Shown in pieces: positions 1 through 12,210 of a stretch of DNA of 64,000 nucleotides. Below the pieces are notes generated by a model. That model did no database searches. It was not told the origin of the DNA and was given only the letters and a program-made list of their open reading frames with translations. Where the stretch lies: assembly GCA_032622095.1 (NCBI GenBank), contig CP136064.1, positions 125,351,605 through 125,415,604 of the forward strand. The letters run 5' to 3'. The translations under genes and the position numbers were made by a program. Origin of the DNA: Siphonodentalium dalli (taxonomy: Eukaryota > Mollusca > Scaphopoda > Gadilida > Siphonodentaliidae). Position 1 is the first letter of the stretch; each line of letters opens with the position of its first letter.

Positions 1-136
1 GAAGCGACAGGGAAGCGGAGGCGGCGGTAGAGGCAAAAAGGGGAGGAGAGGCGTTAGCGGCAATGAGGGATACTCAGCGGTTGAGGCGTTAGCGGCGGGT
101 AAGCGGTAGCGGCGGTAATGAGAAGCAGCGGGTGAA

Positions 137-354
137 GCAGAGAATGAAATGAGCTCGATGGGTACCGCTCGAGCAGCATATGCCGGTGGTGTGTCGGCCC
201 AAGCACAGCGGGTGCGGGATGAGATGAGCTCGATGGAGATTCGGCTCGAGCAGCAGATGCTGATGGCGTGGCCAACGCATCGGGTGCGGGATGAAATGAG
301 CTCGATGGGAGACGGCTCGAGTGGCAGATGCCGGTGGTACGCCGACCCGGGCAT
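137..354. repeat. GC-rich minisatellite, three ~72-bp units
   Basis: Three diverged tandem units of about 72 bp begin near 137, 209 and 281. Each has ATGARATGAGCTCGATGG near its start and CGGCTCGAG-like and CAGATGC-like blocks after it. The first 500 bases are rich in GGCGG and GCGG runs. Overlapping open frames here exist in several phases and follow from the composition and repetition, so none is called as a gene. Confidence 0.6.
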
Positions 355-2201
355 AAGCGCGATGTGGAGCGGAAGGGCGGTGAGGCATGAGTAGCGGTGA
401 ACCGTGGCCACGGGTGGGGTGAGAGCGGCGGAATGGCGGAACGGACGAGGAGCGAGGGGATTACACACACAAAGAGAACGCCGAACAGCAATTAAGGACA
501 ATGCGGTGGGACAGGTGGACATTCAAAACCAGACCGCCGGGAACCAGAGCGTAACCACGGGATAATTAATGGAGATGACGGATTAGAAGGCGATGGCGGT
601 ACTGTGAAACAGCGGGAAAGGAGAAAACAAGGCGGCAATACATGACCTTGAAGCTGTAGATGATTGGAGATAGTTGCGAGCAGCGATGGCAGCAGATAGA
701 AAATTTTACGTCCTCGCTCTGTGTGGACAGGAGTTGGAATGGACGGAAGTGGCGATTTTTTCTGCGCATGCTCGGAGCGGATAACTCTATTTGGCATGAG
801 TGACCTTAGTTGTCAGTGATGTTGTAGCTCTGGGAAGTCACACTCCGGTATTCTACGCTTATTGGAGCCAACGCGACTTGCCGCTTAATTGAAGACGTTG
901 AGCTTGTATAAATTGCCACAAGGGTGATTCCTTGTGGCTTCTTAACTTTCCACACGGACACTCTTTAATTATTACCACATGAAAAACAACCAGAAACTCT
1001 CTTTAGTGTTATGTACAAATGGAATCCCCTCGCACAACATGTACTTTGACTGCCATTTGTAAACATTTGGAAATGAAATTTGTTTGAATTAAATACAATA
1101 TTGTTTTTTTTAATTCTAAATTGCATGGCTGCTAGCAGGAAAGTTGAAAAAAAATACAATTTGATAACGCGATCCACGACAGAAATTATTAAACAAGTGG
1201 GAATCATAAAAAATCCACACACACAATCACAATTCACAATAGCCATAAGCGTGTCTTTAATATATCTAGCGAAGTGACCGAAGAGACTTTCTATCTCTTG
1301 TCCAGGTAGTGTTAATTAGGAATCGTGCATTCACGATTATACTGTTCACCCGTGTTTAATCAAGATGAATTTGGGCGGTTGTTGATTAAATTTCGTAAAT
1401 AATAATTGTTATGATGTGTGCTATAAGTAGGTTAAACCATGGTGATAATCGTTTACTCGAAATAGCCATTCACCAAAGACTCATACATCGGTATACGATT
1501 CTCACCATGCAAGATATAACCTGCACATGTTCAAAAAATTTATTCAGAATACAGATGAAGGCACTGCATATCAATACTAGGGCTGAGTATATGATATAGA
1601 GACATTCTGTTTAATTCATGTATGATCCTTAAGGACGTGGTGACAGGGCAGCATATCATCGCGTATAGGCGACATAATCGACATATAAAGTAAAATAGGT
1701 ACATAATGTGATTATTTGAGTCTGAAATAAGCAGATAATTGAGTCATGTCCGTTATTTCATTTCGTGGCGCGAGCCACAGTGAACACACATGTTAAAGAG
1801 CGTACACCTGACAAGTCGAGAGCTGGCTTCTTTGTGTCATAATTGTGCGCATATAATCTTCTTTAAATCGCCTCATTACGAGTCGATAATGTGACTAAAA
1901 CGCTCTCATTTTCAGCACAATATCGATTCCAAATTAGGCTATTCTCAGCAGAATATTAACCCAAAACAAGTTATATTATAAGCAGATAATGTGCGATTTT
2001 TTCAGGAGAACAGGCTGGTCGGGGGTTTGGGGTGACCATCTCTATAGCCACGTCTGTGAGGATCATCAAGTTGATATTTCTTACGAACGTCCCTTCTCTA
2101 ACCGTGTACAGATCTCAAACGAAACCTCGTCCTCAATTTAAACAGACAATATCTGCATAATTATGTGACAGGCCATACTGCGCAGAGGGCACGAAATAAT
2201 G
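355..2201. other. no recognised gene
   Basis: This is mostly AT-rich sequence with only short unremarkable open frames. I see no domain, no tandem structure and no clear splice-bounded exon. A C-tract lies close downstream at about 2312-2325. Confidence 0.5.
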
Positions 2202-2575
2202 GGTCCTTCTAAAACCCGACCGCACCAGACCGGATCGATAGCTCGACACTGTTAACCCCTAACTTGCGGCCGTTTCTGCCAGGAACGGGAAATCCAAAAA
2301 TGCGCCGACCGCCCCCCCCCCCCCTCTGGCTGCCTGACCACGGAAATGCACATTATATAATGAAGTGAATACCCATATGCACCCATGTATATATATATAT
2401 CTTTAATTGTCCTCCAGAAATGAAGAGTTGTTTAACACAAACAAATACACAAAGGAAACGTAGACCCAGGAAGGTCAACATATTTACAAGATGGTATACA
2501 TTACAAGAACAAATTACATCACAAACATGTAATAAGCAAACTGATACTCACTCCTAGCCACACCATTGTACGCAC

Positions 2576-2800
2576 ACGCTCACTCCTAACAATACTCGTC
2601 TATCTCCCTCTGTCTGTATATACTCTCTATCTATCTCTCTCGTTCTCGCTCGTTCACACACACACACACACACCCTCTCCCTCGCCCTCACACACACACA
2701 CACCCTCTCTCTCACACACACACACACACCCTCACACACACACACACACACACACACACTCTCTCTCTCACTCTCTCTATGTCTCTCTCTCTCACCGAGC
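2576..2800. repeat. CA/CT-rich microsatellite
   Basis: Long runs of (CA)n alternate with CTCTCT blocks. The open frame across it on the minus strand is a translation of dinucleotide repeats and is not a gene. Confidence 0.9.
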
Positions 2801-2923
2801 ACACAAATCGTACTCGTTATACTATACACATTATGCTAATGTACTATATCATGTGTAAAATAAAACAAACCCAAGATATTAATAGTCTGTGTTGTCACAT
2901 AAGATTTACGAGTCGAACATAAT

Positions 2924-3484
2924 CTATTCTAAGCTATGAAACAAGGACCATAGATTAAGTGTAGCTTTCATGAAGAATCTAAAGTCTTGTGTTGAGCTAA
3001 GAGAAAATACATTCAGTTCAGAAGGAAAGTGACCCAGAAATGTGGCAAGCTGTATGGCTTGTGGCAATGAATCAAGTATTATGAAGGCCTCAATTCCATA
3101 TACGTTTATGATATCATACCATATTTCATTCCTGAGAGCTGACAGAGAATTGCAATGTATGATTGTATGCTCAATTAAACAAGAATAGTTTGACGCACAA
3201 AGGCGACAGACACCAGCGTCCTCGTAAGCAGTATGTGCAATTATCCTTGCTAACATGAGAAAGAAAAAAATCTCCTCTGGATAAAGTTGACATGTTCTCC
3301 ATAGCTTGGATGGAGCTAGGTTGTACTGTATTGAACCATATTTGGATAAGGACAGTTCAGAGTTAATAGTGGAGAGCCATTTAGTTTCATCATACACTCT
3401 TACAGATAAACGGACGATATTTCTCCAAGAGTGCTTTGATGGGAATATGCTCTCCTCGACAAAATTCTTAAGATGAGCTATCAT
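2924..3484 (-). pseudogene. LINE reverse-transcriptase C-terminal fragment
   Basis: A 186-codon open frame matches the style of the extreme C-terminus of non-LTR retrotransposon ORF2. It has a CX2CX9HX4C cluster (CRLC, then EH, then HC at mid-protein) followed by LRNEIW, the usual L..R...W segment after the zinc-like motif. The reverse-transcriptase and endonuclease domains are missing upstream, so this is a 5'-truncated copy. It lies inside the TIR-bounded element at 2202-4415. The family (CR1/L2/jockey-like) cannot be fixed by eye. Confidence 0.6.
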
Positions 3485-3621
3485 GTTGTATTTAATAAGA
3501 ATGTCAAATATCTCCTAGATGAAAGAATTTGGATTAGGATCTGCGTCCAGCATATAACTGTGTAATCTTAGAAGAAAGATTTGTTTGCCAGTTTTGATGT
3601 GACTCAATCTACAGTGTGGCA

Positions 3622-4378
3622 AAAACGCCGAAATTATCACCCGGCGACCGCACCAACATCAGGGGTCCAAGTGTGATGGGGTTTGCACTACCGTGTAGAA
3701 TGGACCTGAATGTACCAAAGTTCTAATCCCCAAGTCGATAGCTCGAGCGGACACGGCACTGTTAACCCCTAACTTGCGGCCGTTTCTGCCAGGTACGGGA
3801 AATCCAAAAAGGCACCGACCGCATCTCCCCTGGCTGCCTGACCACGGGAATGGACATTATATCATGAAGTGAATACCCATATGCATCCATGTGCGATCGG
3901 ACAAGTCGCTAGCTGCAACGGAAGTGAATAAATTAACCCATACTCTGCTGCCGAATTCGCTATGAATGTACGCAAAAACGCCGAAATTAACACCCGCCGA
4001 CCGCACCAACCCAGGGGTCTGAGTGTGATGGGGTTTGCACTATCGTGTAGAATGGACCCGCATGTACCAAAGTTCCAATCCCCAAGTCGATAGCTCGAGC
4101 GGACACGGCACTGTTAACTGTTAACGGCCGCAAGTTAGGCCGCACATGGATGCATATGGGTAATCACATCATGATATAATGTGCATTTCCGTGGTCAGGC
4201 AGCCAGGGGAAGTGCGGTCGGCGCATTTTTTGATTTCCCGTACCTGGCAGAAACGGCCGCAAGTTAGGGGTTAACAGTGCCGTGTCCGCTCGAGCTATCG
4301 ACTTGGGGATTGGAACTTTAGTACATTCAGGTCCATTATACACGATAGTGCAAACCCCATCTCGCTCGGACCCCTGGG
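3622..4378. repeat. subterminal repeat: two direct copies and one inverted copy
   Basis: A block running from AAACGCCGAAATTA through TCGATAGCTCGAGCGGACAC to CCCATATGCATCC appears at about 3622-3896. It appears again, shortened, at 3974-4118, and inverted at 4136-4378. A shorter relative is at 2240-2390. The second and third copies meet tail to tail near GTTAACTGTTAAC (4113-4125), making a large palindrome. Confidence 0.7.
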
Positions 4379-4458
4379 GGCGGCCGGTCGGGTGCGGTCG
4401 GGTTTTAGTAGGACCGGAACTAATCGATGAATTAACTAAAGGTCCGCATTTTTAACAG

Positions 4459-4622
4459 CTATCCCAGATCATCTACCAGAATCTTATGCCCGCGTAGACA
4501 TAATTCCATTAGGATTAGATACCCCAGTTAACAGTTCGTCTTATGTTGACCTCTTTTACACACGAAACATAATTCGAACTGCACAAAATAGCCAGATGAC
4601 CCTGATACGTTTAAGGACTTGA
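4459..4622 (+). CDS. possible terminal exon, unrecognised
   Basis: An acceptor-like TTTTTAACAG precedes 54 open codons that end at TGA (4620-4622). The predicted peptide starts IPDHLPESYARVDIIP and contains YVDLFYTRN. About 180 bases of AT-rich sequence and an AATAAA follow, as expected for a 3' UTR. I do not recognise the peptide and no upstream exon was found. It starts just outside the TIR element at 2202-4415. It could also be a transposon relic. Confidence 0.3.
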
Positions 4623-4801
4623 AGACACCTGGATGCGCAATGATTAATAACATGAGTCATGTCAGAAAGACGAACCTCTAACGGCATGATTACTCTCTGA
4701 TAACATGCATATTTATGTTCACATCTACATTTATATATGTATATTTCTATGCCATTTTGTTATATTCGTGATGATTCTTATAAGTATATTGTATGCTATC
4801 C

Positions 4802-4807
4802 AATAAA
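4802..4807 (+). terminator. AATAAA, possible polyadenylation signal
   Basis: AATAAA is followed by a short (TTAG)n run. It could end the candidate exon at 4459-4622, or be the tail of a LINE whose 3' end is a TTAG repeat. Confidence 0.3.
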
Positions 4808-5051
4808 TCATTAGTTAGTTAGTTAGTTGTGGTAGCCTTTATTCTTTTCCGGCACGACAACAGAGCTCACAGTTTTGAATCGAAATTTCCTCATCGATAT
4901 CTGCTTGTCATTGGTTCACAGCTTAGTTCTTTAAAACTTCCATCCGATTCGAGGGAATCCACAGCCTCATGACAAAGCAGATTTAACTAGTACAATCAAA
5001 ATTACCAATAAATAATCGTAACTTATAATAGCTACGGTAGCATATTTATAA

Positions 5052-5222
5052 ATAAATATCATAGGAATTGATGTCAAAGATGTGCGAAAATATATCTTTT
5101 TCCAGAGAGTGATTACAAACTGGAATAGTTTATCAGATTACATTGTTTCCACCGAATCGGTTCAACAGTTCAAGGAGCTATTCGATAACAACTGTTATAA
5201 CGAGCGGTATATGTACGGCTAA
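5052..5222 (+). pseudogene. LINE reverse-transcriptase extreme C-terminus
   Basis: This short frame ends in TAA at 5220-5222 and contains VRKYIFFQRVITNWNSLSDY followed by a FKELFD block. That is the R..FF..R....WN.L......S...FK..LD pattern seen at the end of many LINE ORF2 proteins. The stop before it at 5049-5051 shows that only about 57 codons survive. It is on the opposite strand to the LINE tail at 2924-3484. Confidence 0.55.
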
Positions 5223-6037
5223 ACGTCATGGATAACTTCCAAACTGAATTTATTCATTTAAGTTATTCTATGCAGTATGCATGTATGTTATTATGTGAAA
5301 GGGTAAAAGTCATGGCGACTTACTCCCCAAACATTGATGATGACAGGAACGTTTTTCTTCTCCAATGCAATTCTGAGCAATAAAACGGACATGGCTCATT
5401 CGGACCTCCAAATTTTGTCTACGTAATTTGGAGGGACGGATACGATAGGTCGATATATACACGAGATATGGGTATGCCGGCTTCATATGCTTTGACAAAC
5501 ACTTGCCAAGGTCACAACCATTTTCCAGCCGTTTTCAATTTTTCGCCCGAATTCAGACAATCGCTCTTTATTGTTATCAGGAATAGAATAACACAAGACG
5601 CTCGTTTCTGTTCCATGTCATGCAAATGGCTGTTTTTTTTGGAACCCAAACACCTTGTTCATAATTGCATTTTTCATTACTTCAATGCGTCTTTTTTTGG
5701 TTACAGAATGCTCGTAGAAAGGTAGTTAAGATATTTATCGACCGGGAAAAATTTAAAAGCGAATAATATTATTCGTATTTTAGAGCGCAAACCGCCATGT
5801 GACTTTAATATGGCGATTGAGTGTCTGATAAATAACGACATTCCTAGTTATTCGATTATTGCTAAAAAAAAAAGAAGACATATCTCACACAAGATACTGT
5901 TGGAGTATAAAACAATGGAACCAATCTCACTTATCTCAGTCTATTTTGGGCATAATCTATGTAAATTCAGGCATGAAATTTCCAGCTGTTGAAATATTGA
6001 ATTTTTTAGACCGAAGTTTGGTTTAGAAACGCCCAAC
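5223..6037. other. no recognised gene
   Basis: Unremarkable AT-rich sequence. Open frames of 60-85 codons occur on both strands and overlap each other. None shows a recognisable domain. Confidence 0.5.
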
Positions 6038-6906
6038 TAGACCCCGAAGCCACGACAAATAGTTTTCATGGCTGGCTCAACCGATTTTCGTGGCTGGTTA
6101 GCTAGCTAAGCCGGCTCAGTCACGACGTTCGTGGCTGACGAAATATGGCGGCTGAGCCGGCTGAGATGTTGTCATTCGGTGTATTCTCGTTTCCGAAATG
6201 TTCCTAATCCCCTGTTACCGGTTATAGACGCCGTTTTTTAGCGTTTGTGGTGAACCCGTAGAATTCCAGACCACACGTAATCTTTTGATGTTGGGCTTTT
6301 CCATTATGGCGAAAATTCACGAAGGACTGGTATGGATATACTATGTGGTTTCCCATCTAATCGGTATAAGTAGTTACATTTGGGACTTCTGTCGACTTCA
6401 GACTGCTACCATCACTGCCATCTTGCGATATATGCATGCATCATTGAATGATGAACCCGATAGTAATGATATATATTTCAAACTATTTTCTATTCTTATG
6501 TGTAATATATATTGACAAATGCCAGCGATGTCCGAGACTGGGTGTTGTCGATATAAACAATTTATATTTTAACCCTTTCAATATCGAATGGATGCGCCCA
6601 TTCAGTTATATGAAAGCATGCATTGGGGTAGTCTATTCCACACTAAGGGGCCCGGTGTTCTGATAATATAACAACCATGCCGTGTCCATGCGAGTATATG
6701 CCAATATTAGGAAATGCGGTTTAGTTCTTTGCGATTCACAGTACAGTTGTGCTTGACATATAAGCCCATGCACATGGCTCAGCCATTTTACAATTCTGGT
6801 GGCGGAGATTTTTAAATGTGGCTGGCGTTAGAGATAATATGGCTGGCGACGGCTTGTGGCCAATATGGCTGGCGGCGGCGGCGTGCGATGGCGGCTTCGG
6901 GCTCTA
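6038..6906. mobile_element. putative 869-bp TIR element (MITE-like)
   Basis: The left end TAGACCCCGAAGCCACGAC pairs with an inverted right end TAGAGCCCGAAGCCGCC. Both termini are rich in GGCTGGC, GGCGG and CGTGGCTG motifs. The middle holds short open frames (6285-6515, 6448-6663) with no transposase features. The superfamily is not clear and the target duplication is not certain. Confidence 0.45.
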
Positions 6907-8784
6907 CGCCCAACCCTAATAAGTCGTCACCGTAGTATACGCACACACGTATACCCAGCCATGTATTTACTCTAGTGAAATGGACCATCCATATGTTTCA
7001 CTAAGTAATTTTACCTGGATGTAAGTATGTGGCGGTTCTGCTAAAGTAATTTTACCAGGTTAGTTTACCTCGACATTAGGGTAAATTAACCACGGTATTA
7101 CCAGGGTTTGGTATTAGAAGCCTTAAAATTTGAGACAACATATTGGAGGTAATTGAATGGCACATTTAATTCCATAAGGCGTCAACGTGTGCTGGACTTA
7201 TCTGAATTGGAATATTATAACCATAATAATTAATTATTCCTCGTTCAACGACTGCCTGCCTTCCGGATTCCGGTACTAACTCGTTCCGGAAATTAGTACA
7301 TTATATACTGTTCGGCAATTTCTTGATAGCCGTGGTCCCATGGGCATTTTATTTATAGATAATTGTTTTTTTCCGGTTTAAAAGTCGAACTGCGCGACAA
7401 GGAGGCCGAGTCCGGTAAAAGGTGTAGTTGGGAATTTCAATTTCGTTTATTGTACTTTACATTATTATGCCAATAATGTTGATTTTTGGTTTGTGACAAG
7501 CTATGTCAATTACCAATAAAAGAAATTTAAAGATAACTTGTAAGTCTTATATTTCAACTTTTATAGATATGTTTCGTTCTGCAGCCCACTGATGGTTGTG
7601 GTCGGAGACGGCCGAGTTAATTAGGTGTTGGTTGTTATTGTTATTTTAACGGAATTCTGAGTTGGTCATTCGCGAAACCAATATATTTTATATTCTATAA
7701 TTACAATCATGGGTATATAATATATGATCGTGAGCGCGTTACCATTTCTGACTATGATTTTCTTGTTATATTTGTGCAGCCTCTCTCGGCTTTGTTGATA
7801 TGCTCATGGTAGCTTCTGATATTAGATGTGAAATTCGATCAGCACATATATATGTTTGGCAGTTATTCTGCAAAACTGCAAAGAATTAGCCAAAAAAAGC
7901 GACCTTGGTGTTGCATCATGCACATACATGCATGATGGACTCTTCAAAAATTGACAACTGTCTTGATCTAAGATGATAGCGATATTCCTGCGATTTTAGG
8001 TCTTCTGATAGTTTTATGCAATCCATAGCTGATAACTCCGATTCGTTATATCTTCTCAAAATGGAGAACTGAGCATCCGTCTGTGATCATTCTTAATTAA
8101 TTATTCAAGTTGATAATACAGCAGGTGTTATGTCGCCAAATATACCAAGACTTAGAACCAACGCAACATGCTATTTACAATATATATACACGCGGCATGG
8201 AAAATGACGAAATTATAGATATCAGACAACATGAGAGTCATGGTACATCTAGCATTTGTTTTTATTAACGAAATTTAATGTCAGTCGTTTCTATGTATCC
8301 TGCTTGCTTGCTGTTAATTGTGTACCAATATATAAGTTCAACCGAAGCAGGCCAAAGGCTGGAAGCTCTTGAAAAAAGATGGTTCATTCAACCATTCAGC
8401 CTCTTGGTTTCCTCGTACCCTGCATCATTTAAACACTACTCACCACTGAAGCCGCCACGCAGCTCAACTCACTGTGTAGGAACTGTTACATGGGAAGTCG
8501 TTCTATCGCCGGTATTGTGATGGTTCTTGGCTGATTTGTTACGGTTCCTTATGATTAAAAATAATCATTTTCGGGACAAAATCACGCATAATTATATATA
8601 TCTTGAATGAATTATACTTTCCTGAATGAACAGAGGCTGCAGAAGTGCCGTATTATCGAAACGTGAACTCTAAATCACAATTAATTCGGAATTAGCGAGT
8701 TAACGCGTAAATATCAACATGTTTAAATCACTGCAAATCAAGCCACGTAAACGCAATTCGTTTGTTTTCGGTGGCGTATAAAAT
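6907..8784. other. no recognised gene
   Basis: AT-rich sequence with simple motifs such as TTTTACCAGG near 7070. The longest frame (8278-8520, 80 codons, plus) has no recognisable motif. Confidence 0.5.
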
Positions 8785-9245
8785 ATGTTCCAAACACCGT
8801 AAACAGAAAAACATTAAAACGCAAACAGTTCCGTTCATATATACCATGACCATCGCGTAAACAGCATGTTATCATAAAGACCTACTATATTTTACCTAAG
8901 CAAGATCCTGATTGTGTACAGAAGACAGCACAATGCTACTGGCTAATCACACACAAATGGCAGAAACGCTCTTTATTAGTTCCATATCAGGTATTCACCA
9001 ACAAAGAACGCTCTTTATGTTTACCATCATAATATAAACAAACACCAGAAAAGTAACTTTTTATGCTTTTGTTTACATAACAATTGTCAAACATATGACC
9101 ATAACATACTGTTTATGCAATATTTCTTATTTGTATACGGACAAAAGTCTATCTACATTTTGATGTTCTTTCTGTTTGTGGCGGTTTTTGACGGGTGGAG
9201 ATATTTTCACAGGATACCCACCGCCAAGGCCAACCGTGTCTTTAA
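8785..9245 (-). mobile_element. TTAA MITE, truncated inverted copy (left arm of palindrome)
   Basis: This is the mirror image of the copy at 9242-9744. Position 8785 pairs with 9702 about an axis at 9243.5, with no net insertion or deletion across roughly 458 bp. The outer terminus of this copy is missing. It shares the central TTAA (9242-9245) with its partner. Confidence 0.85.
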
Positions 9246-9744
9246 AGACACGGTTGGCCTTGGCGGTGGGTGTCCTGTGAAAATATATCCACCCGTCAAA
9301 AACCGCCACAAACAGAAAGAACATCAAAATGTAGATATACTTTGTACGTATACAAATACGAAATATCGCATAAACAGTATGTTATGGTCATATGTTTGAC
9401 CATTGTTATGTAAACAAAAGCATAAAAAGTTACTTTTCTGGTGTTTGTTTATATTATGATGGTAAACATAAAGAGCGTTCTTTGTTGGTGAATACCTGAT
9501 ATGGAAACTAATAAAGAGCGTATATGCCATTTGTGTGTGATTCGCCAGTAGCATTGCGCTGTCTTCTGTAACACGATCAGGCTCTTGCTTAGGTAAAATA
9601 TAGTAGGTCTTTATGATAACATGCTGTTTACGCGATGGTCATGGTATATATGAACGGAACTGTATGCGTTTTAATGTTTTTCTGTTTACGGTGTTTGGAA
9701 CAAACATGAATATTTTCGACAATTAAGGCCGCACGTGCCTTTAA
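9242..9744 (+). mobile_element. 503-bp TTAA-flanked MITE, full copy (right arm of palindrome)
   Basis: The copy runs from TTAA at 9242 to TTAA at 9741-9744. The left end is TTAAAGACACGGTTGGCC. The right end, inverted, is TTAAAGGCACGTGCGGCC. A separate copy at 39455-39958 confirms the boundaries. No transposase is encoded. The TTAA flanks suggest mobilisation by a TTAA-specific enzyme such as piggyBac, but the TIR is not diagnostic. Confidence 0.75.
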
Positions 9745-10223
9745 TTGGCAGAAACCAAATATTGAACGTCCCGAGGGGTATAATATCATAATCATGCCTG
9801 CCTATATACATACAAATGGTAATAGAAATCTACTCTCAGGAGATTATGAGATGTTATTCATTTAATTAATATAGGGCCATTATTGAAAGATCCAGGTGGC
9901 ACAATGTTTCGACGCCAGCACGAACATATTTCTTCCTCGAAAGTCCCAGACATGAACATATCTTATGAAATCAACTGAATCATTGATATGTTATGGCGTG
10001 GCCGGGGGATATGTGTGGTGGGGAGGGTGGGGCTTGGACAGGGAGGGGTGCTTAATTGGTGTATGCCCCAAACTTTGGTAAAATTTTTCAACAGTTACAA
10101 ATTTCATACCTTACACTAGATTGATTGGAAATTTCACACCAACAATATGTTGAAATTGTACCCTTAGTTTGATTTTACAACCATGACTGAGGAAAGTCCC
10201 TCCTTATGAACATACACACAATG

Positions 10224-10228
10224 TAGTA

Positions 10229-10262
<34 letters not shown>

Positions 10263-10270
10263 GAATAATG
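10224..10270. repeat. (TAA)n microsatellite
   Basis: About fifteen TAA/AAT triplets in a row. Confidence 0.9.
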
Positions 10271-11899
10271 TGTTCGTTTAAAGTGTTATTGTCCGCCGCG
10301 CTCATTTAAAATAATATTAACAATATTCAATTCCTATCTATAATTATCGGGGCCGACTTCTCTCAGGTTGACTTCGCGTCGGGTCGTCATCGTATTTGGG
10401 TCTTCATATGGGGTCGACATCACATGGGCCCGTCTTCACTTGTACTCTTTTGACCAATTATAGTCACATGATTTTGTAAAACTTCCATTGGCTGATTGAG
10501 TTACTTTTAAAGGTTTAGTATTGGTACCCATATTTACATTCAGAAATATCCCTGAGGTTGCGCGACTACTCATGCCCAAGACCAGTTGCCCCGGGGTGAT
10601 CTTGCTTCGGGGCGACTGCTATAGTAAGTCAAATGAGGGTGACCAAATAATTTTTGCTTTCACTTCATCCAATTTTTATTTTATTTAATATTACAAAAGA
10701 TATACTTTACTAATATAAAACAATTATTCACTCTTACAAGCGAGTGGATACAATTAGTTGCATGATTGGTTTTAGTCAGGTATCTCTGGGCAGGAATCTG
10801 AGTGGCATGGCTTCACTATCTAGAGGCTTAGAAGTTAAAACAAACCCTGAGTGATTGACGGTCAGATTATCCCGAACAGCAGAACAAGTGCGATATTATT
10901 AACGAATTCTAGCACCTAACCTATATAATCAGCATCCAGCAAGCAGATGCCCAACATAAAATTCCTAAATTTCGTAATCAGAACAATGTATGGGTGTCAA
11001 CGAACTTCTAACGTCTTATTTTTTGGCTTTTTGCTGATTAAAATGCTTCTACGAAAATAAACAATATAAAATACAAGACAGATAACTCTATATATATATC
11101 CGTCTACGCTCACGCTTTTCGAAGTCCAGCGCTATGAAATTACACTATAGTTAACCGGCTTCATGGCAATTTTGGGCCTTAAAAACGCGTTATTTTTCAA
11201 ACTAGCTGGCGACTTGGTGAATTTTGATAGGCGTAACACAGGTTATTGAATAAGCAAATAATCATAGGAAGGCAGTATAATTCATAGAAATCGATGACAA
11301 TGGTGCAAATTTCAACTAATGAATATTTTGTTGTGTTTATCTTTGGTTAATTTCACGACATGGTCAGTTTGAACCATTATCTTGCCAAATATTAGCCATA
11401 GTATTACCCGTGTAAACCCGATTAAATGGGGAGAGAACCGACTCGATCAGTAGAGAACCCAAACAAATAATAAAATTCGCTGTTATTGTCGTTGTTATGA
11501 CACACACAATGGAATTTTCGTTATTATTACGTTCGTTTGGGCCACCGATTGTGAGGGGAATGGAAAAATTAATCGAATTATCAGCTAGATGGCTCCAAAA
11601 TTGTATTTTAACCGTCAAAAAGTCGCGAAAATGTATAATTTCGATCATAAGGAATCGTCACAAATCAGTCAAGAACCATCACCGGAAATAGAACGACTTC
11701 CGATGTAACAGTTCATACACAGTGGCTCAACTGCTCGTGTTATGATTATGGCGAAACAAATTGCTGAGAAACTGATTTCATAATATTGCAAATGCGTCAT
11801 CTATCTGGATGATCATCCCGACCTCACTATTATAATGCGACATTCTATTTGATAACGTAGGCTGTCAACAAATTTAAAGCAGTATATTTGCCATTAACT

Positions 11900-12210
11900 T
11901 GCCATCGGCTGATTCCGAAACTATAACAACTGTCATGTACACTATCTCACTCAGTTGGTTGGAAAATTCACGTTATCCACAACCGATCAACAGTAATTAT
12001 TGTATAACGTTTATCTACTTGTCCAACACAAGCAGTGTATTTAGCATAAACCTACCACCGGCTGATCCCGAAGCTATAACAACTGATTTGCCAAAGCACT
12101 CTAACTCACGAAGTTGGTGGGCGGGTTCACGTTATTCACAATTATTGTATGTTTCTCTGCAGGTCAAAATTGTGAGGGAGATGATCCCGATATGTTCACC
12201 GTCGTGATAA
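11900..12210. repeat. two-copy ~155-bp tandem duplication
   Basis: CCATCGGCTGATTCCGAAAC at about 11901 recurs as CCACCGGCTGATCCCGAAGC at about 12055. Each is followed by ATAACAACTG, an AGTTGGTKGG block and TTCACGTTAT. The frame of 102 codons on the plus strand spans both copies but has no recognised motif. Confidence 0.6.

Larger units (their letters stand above)
2202..4415. mobile_element. 2.2-kb element with 25-bp terminal inverted repeats
   Basis: The left end starts GGTCCTTCTAAAACCCGACC and the right end, read on the other strand, starts GGTCCTACTAAAACCCGACC. The two 25-bp ends differ at one position. Inside lie repeated subterminal blocks, a CA/CT microsatellite and a LINE tail, so the unit is composite and encodes no transposase of its own. 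I could not find a convincing target-site duplication. It may be a non-autonomous DNA transposon or two flanking inverted copies of a shorter repeat. Confidence 0.5.

Noticed and set aside
2554-2829. Minus-strand frame of 91 codons over the CA/CT tract
   Set aside because: It translates dinucleotide repeats into runs of VCVCV and RERE.
9115-9399. Mirror-image ORFs on both strands of the 9.2-kb palindrome
   Set aside because: The two peptides are near copies because the DNA is palindromic. The single-copy MITE at 39.5 kb shows the sequence is a noncoding element.
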